From Candidatus Heimdallarchaeota archaeon LC_3 (GTDB lineage Archaea; Asgardarchaeota; Heimdallarchaeia; Hodarchaeales; LC-3): a stretch of 64,000 nucleotides of DNA. Numbering within the stretch: the first letter of the stretch is position 1; each line of letters begins with the position of its first letter. The stretch is from contig MDVS01000027.1 in NCBI GenBank assembly GCA_001940645.1, positions 37,578 to 101,577 on the forward strand. The letters run 5' to 3'. A program made the translations under genes and the position numbers. The notes under the pieces were generated by a model that saw only the letters and a program-made list of their open reading frames with translations, was not told where the DNA came from and searched no databases. Positions 63,027 to 64,000 of the stretch are shown in pieces.

Positions 63027-63281
63027 CTAAAGATCAAATCCTTCATCCTTAAGGAATTCTTTTGTCTTAAATATATGATTTCCCTCGATCTCAATTTGAT
63101 CGTTAGTAGAAATGACGTTCGTTCTTAATCGTATTCGGAGACGTCTAATAATATCATTTATGTCAATTGTAGGATTTTTAGACTCCAGACCGGTAATAAT
63201 AGTCAAGAACTTACCCCATTTCCTTCGTTCCATCCCAACTCGGACTATTGGACCTTTTTCATTATCTTCGTTAGAATTCAC
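63027..63281 (-). CDS. SUI1/eIF1-like translation initiation factor
   Basis: An 84-residue protein of the SUI1 fold. RVGMERRKWGKFLTIITGLE (about 14-33) is the diagnostic first strand pair; INDIIRRLRIRLRTNVIS and the QIEIEGNH...EFLKDEGF end match the rest. In archaea and eukaryotes this factor binds the small ribosomal subunit near the P site and controls start-codon choice. The N-terminal zinc knuckle of many archaeal members is absent, so it may be a divergent second copy. It starts at ATG. It is flanked on both sides by border-element copies B and C. Confidence 0.85.
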   Translation of the reverse strand: MNSNEDNEKGPIVRVGMERRKWGKFLTIITGLESKNPTIDINDIIRRLRIRLRTNVISTNDQIEIEGNHIFKTKEFLKDEGFDL

Positions 63282-63383
63282 AAGAGTAAAAAGAAAAAAT
63301 GCGATTTTAAATATTCCTGATTCTTGTATTCACAATTCTAATCAAAAAGAAATATAATTGAATTTTAAAAAAAAAAGTTATTT

Positions 63384-63400
63384 GAATAACCAAATACGAT
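63384..63400 (-). repeat. Cassette-border element, copy B
   Basis: GAATAACCAAATACGAT on the plus strand, identical over 17 bases to copy A. With its left flank it forms GTTATT-TG-AATAAC. On the minus strand it starts directly at the stop codon of the 52-residue gene and is followed by ten T, so it could also act as the terminator. Confidence 0.7.
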
Positions 63401-63558
63401 TAAAGAAAACGATTAACCCAGGCGAGGGATGAAAGACCTGCAATGTTGAGGATAACTGAAGCAATCAAAGTTCCAACATAGAGAAGACTTATCTTCATAT
63501 TAGTGAAGTCTTTGACGCGAATAGATTTAGATTGTTGTTTGTTTGAGATTGTTGCCAT
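63400..63558 (-). CDS. 52-residue single-span membrane protein
   Basis: Begins ATISNKQQSKSIRVKDFTN (polar, basic), then one hydrophobic helix (ISLLYVGTLIASVILNIAGL) and a short tail SSLAWVNRFL. The start is ATG at 63558 with GAGGG upstream. A degenerate duplicate exists at 61842-61988, and the C-terminal RFL is also preserved in front of copy C. It could be a toxin-like or regulatory membrane peptide, but nothing shows it. It is flanked by exact 17-bp direct repeats (copies A and B). Confidence 0.6.
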   Translation of the reverse strand: MATISNKQQSKSIRVKDFTNMKISLLYVGTLIASVILNIAGLSSLAWVNRFL

Positions 63559-63589
63559 AATAATAATCCCTCGTTAAAAGTAGATTAGA

Positions 63590-63632
63590 CTTGGAAAATT
63601 GACGTAATTGTTGAACTTAATCTTTTTCCAAG
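63590..63632 (-). promoter_or_regulatory. 9-bp inverted repeat in the leader of the 52-residue gene
   Basis: CTTGGAAAA (63590-63598) and TTTTCCAAG (63624-63632) pair perfectly around a 25-base loop, 32 bases upstream of the ATG at 63558. It could be a leader hairpin or an operator. Confidence 0.45.
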
Positions 63633-63684
63633 GCTACTGTTAATTGAAAAGGAAAATTGTAGAGATGAAAAAGAAAGGTGAATA

Positions 63685-63701
63685 GAATAACCAAATACGA
63701 T
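63685..63701 (-). repeat. Cassette-border element, copy A
   Basis: GAATAACCAAATACGAT on the plus strand, identical to copy B 301 bases away in the same orientation. It lies 127 bases upstream of the ATG of the 52-residue gene, the same position that copy D has relative to the decayed duplicate. Confidence 0.7.
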
Positions 63702-63864
63702 GATATCGAAGTAAGTCGTTACCTTTTAAGCGGACCAATTCTTTGCTTAGACGTGAAAAGGAATCAAATTAGATTCTGTTTTGTTAAAAGTAACTAGTAG
63801 AGTATCTTTTTTATCTCAATTTTTAAAATTCAAGGTTATAAACCACTTTTTCCAATTCTTCTGA

Positions 63865-64000
63865 TCAGTTTTTTTCTCGGTAAGCTCGCTGTAGATCCTC
63901 TTTCGTCACTTCTTCTCGGTATGCTTTTCTTGCATATTCCAGTGACTTCTTGGCTAGGCTATAACTAAATTCTGTCACAATCTTATTGAATACTGTTGTT
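63865..64000 (-). CDS. C-terminal part of a protein entering from the right edge
   Basis: The frame is open from the window edge to a TGA at 63865. The last 45 residues read KIVTEFSYSLAKKSLEYARK, then YREEVTKEDLQRAYREKN, charged and helical. The region is less AT-rich than its surroundings, which suggests a real gene or transferred DNA. No family can be assigned from this piece. Confidence 0.45.
   Translation of the reverse strand, partial: TTVFNKIVTEFSYSLAKKSLEYARKAYREEVTKEDLQRAYREKN

Overview
The window is a very AT-rich stretch of an archaeal chromosome. The informational genes are archaeal or eukaryote-like: Elp3, an archaeal-type MetRS (KFSTS loop, C-terminal tRNA-binding domain), A/V-type ATPase subunit D, Sec61 beta, ribosomal protein L40e, RtcA, a SUI1/eIF1-like protein and a UPF0216 protein. 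An archaeosortase-type membrane enzyme and a roadblock/longin-like small protein point, by inference, to an Asgard archaeon. I cannot place it more finely. No rRNA, insertion sequence, integrase or CRISPR array was seen. One tRNA gene was found, tRNA-Leu(CAA), with an unusual insertion in its variable arm.

Layout. 1-9.4 kb: end of elp3, a coiled-coil protein, UPF0216, ferredoxin, an HxlR regulator, metG followed by a free-standing tRNA-binding domain, archaeosortase, and a SPOUT methyltransferase. 9.5-14.5 kb: tRNA-Leu, atpD, a CBS protein, Sec61 beta, and the sucC-sucD pair behind a perfect 13-bp palindrome. 14.8-21.7 kb (all minus strand): thioredoxin, RNase Z-like protein, uridine phosphorylase-family enzyme, asparagine synthetase-like protein, a SWIM zinc-finger protein, a coiled-coil protein, rtcA, L40e and a thioesterase. 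21.7-31.2 kb (all minus strand): a compact block I do not recognise as a known system. It encodes a zinc-ribbon/acidic-tail protein, three large proteins of unknown family, an AAA+ ATPase, a short SMC/Rad50-like ATPase, an unknown protein and a two-winged-helix protein resembling ScpB. 31.6-60 kb: mostly single metabolic genes (NnrE, Rieske-TPP fusion, NadB, DUF362, thymidine kinase, aminotransferases, helicase, amidohydrolase) mixed with small Cys-rich proteins, membrane proteins and decayed genes. 60.2-64 kb: a TPR protein, then an unusual array of small genes bounded by copies of a 17-bp element.

Three things stand out. First, several genes have conserved N-termini that lie upstream of any ATG, GTG or TTG. 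In the clearest cases a Shine-Dalgarno sequence sits 6-9 nt before an in-frame ATA or ATT, which suggests AUA/AUU initiation. Second, the SMC-like/AAA+/ScpB-like block is a candidate undescribed multiprotein machine. Third, an exact 17-bp direct repeat flanks a 52-residue membrane-protein gene. Degenerate copies of the repeat flank the SUI1-like gene and a NERD-domain gene, and a nonsense-mutated duplicate of the small gene with the same leader lies 1.6 kb away, giving a cassette-like organisation.

Small genes (L40e, 36-52-residue proteins), corrected starts, a frameshifted aldo/keto reductase and a truncated DinB gene are listed individually. All family calls rest on reading motifs in the translated sequence; no database search was run.
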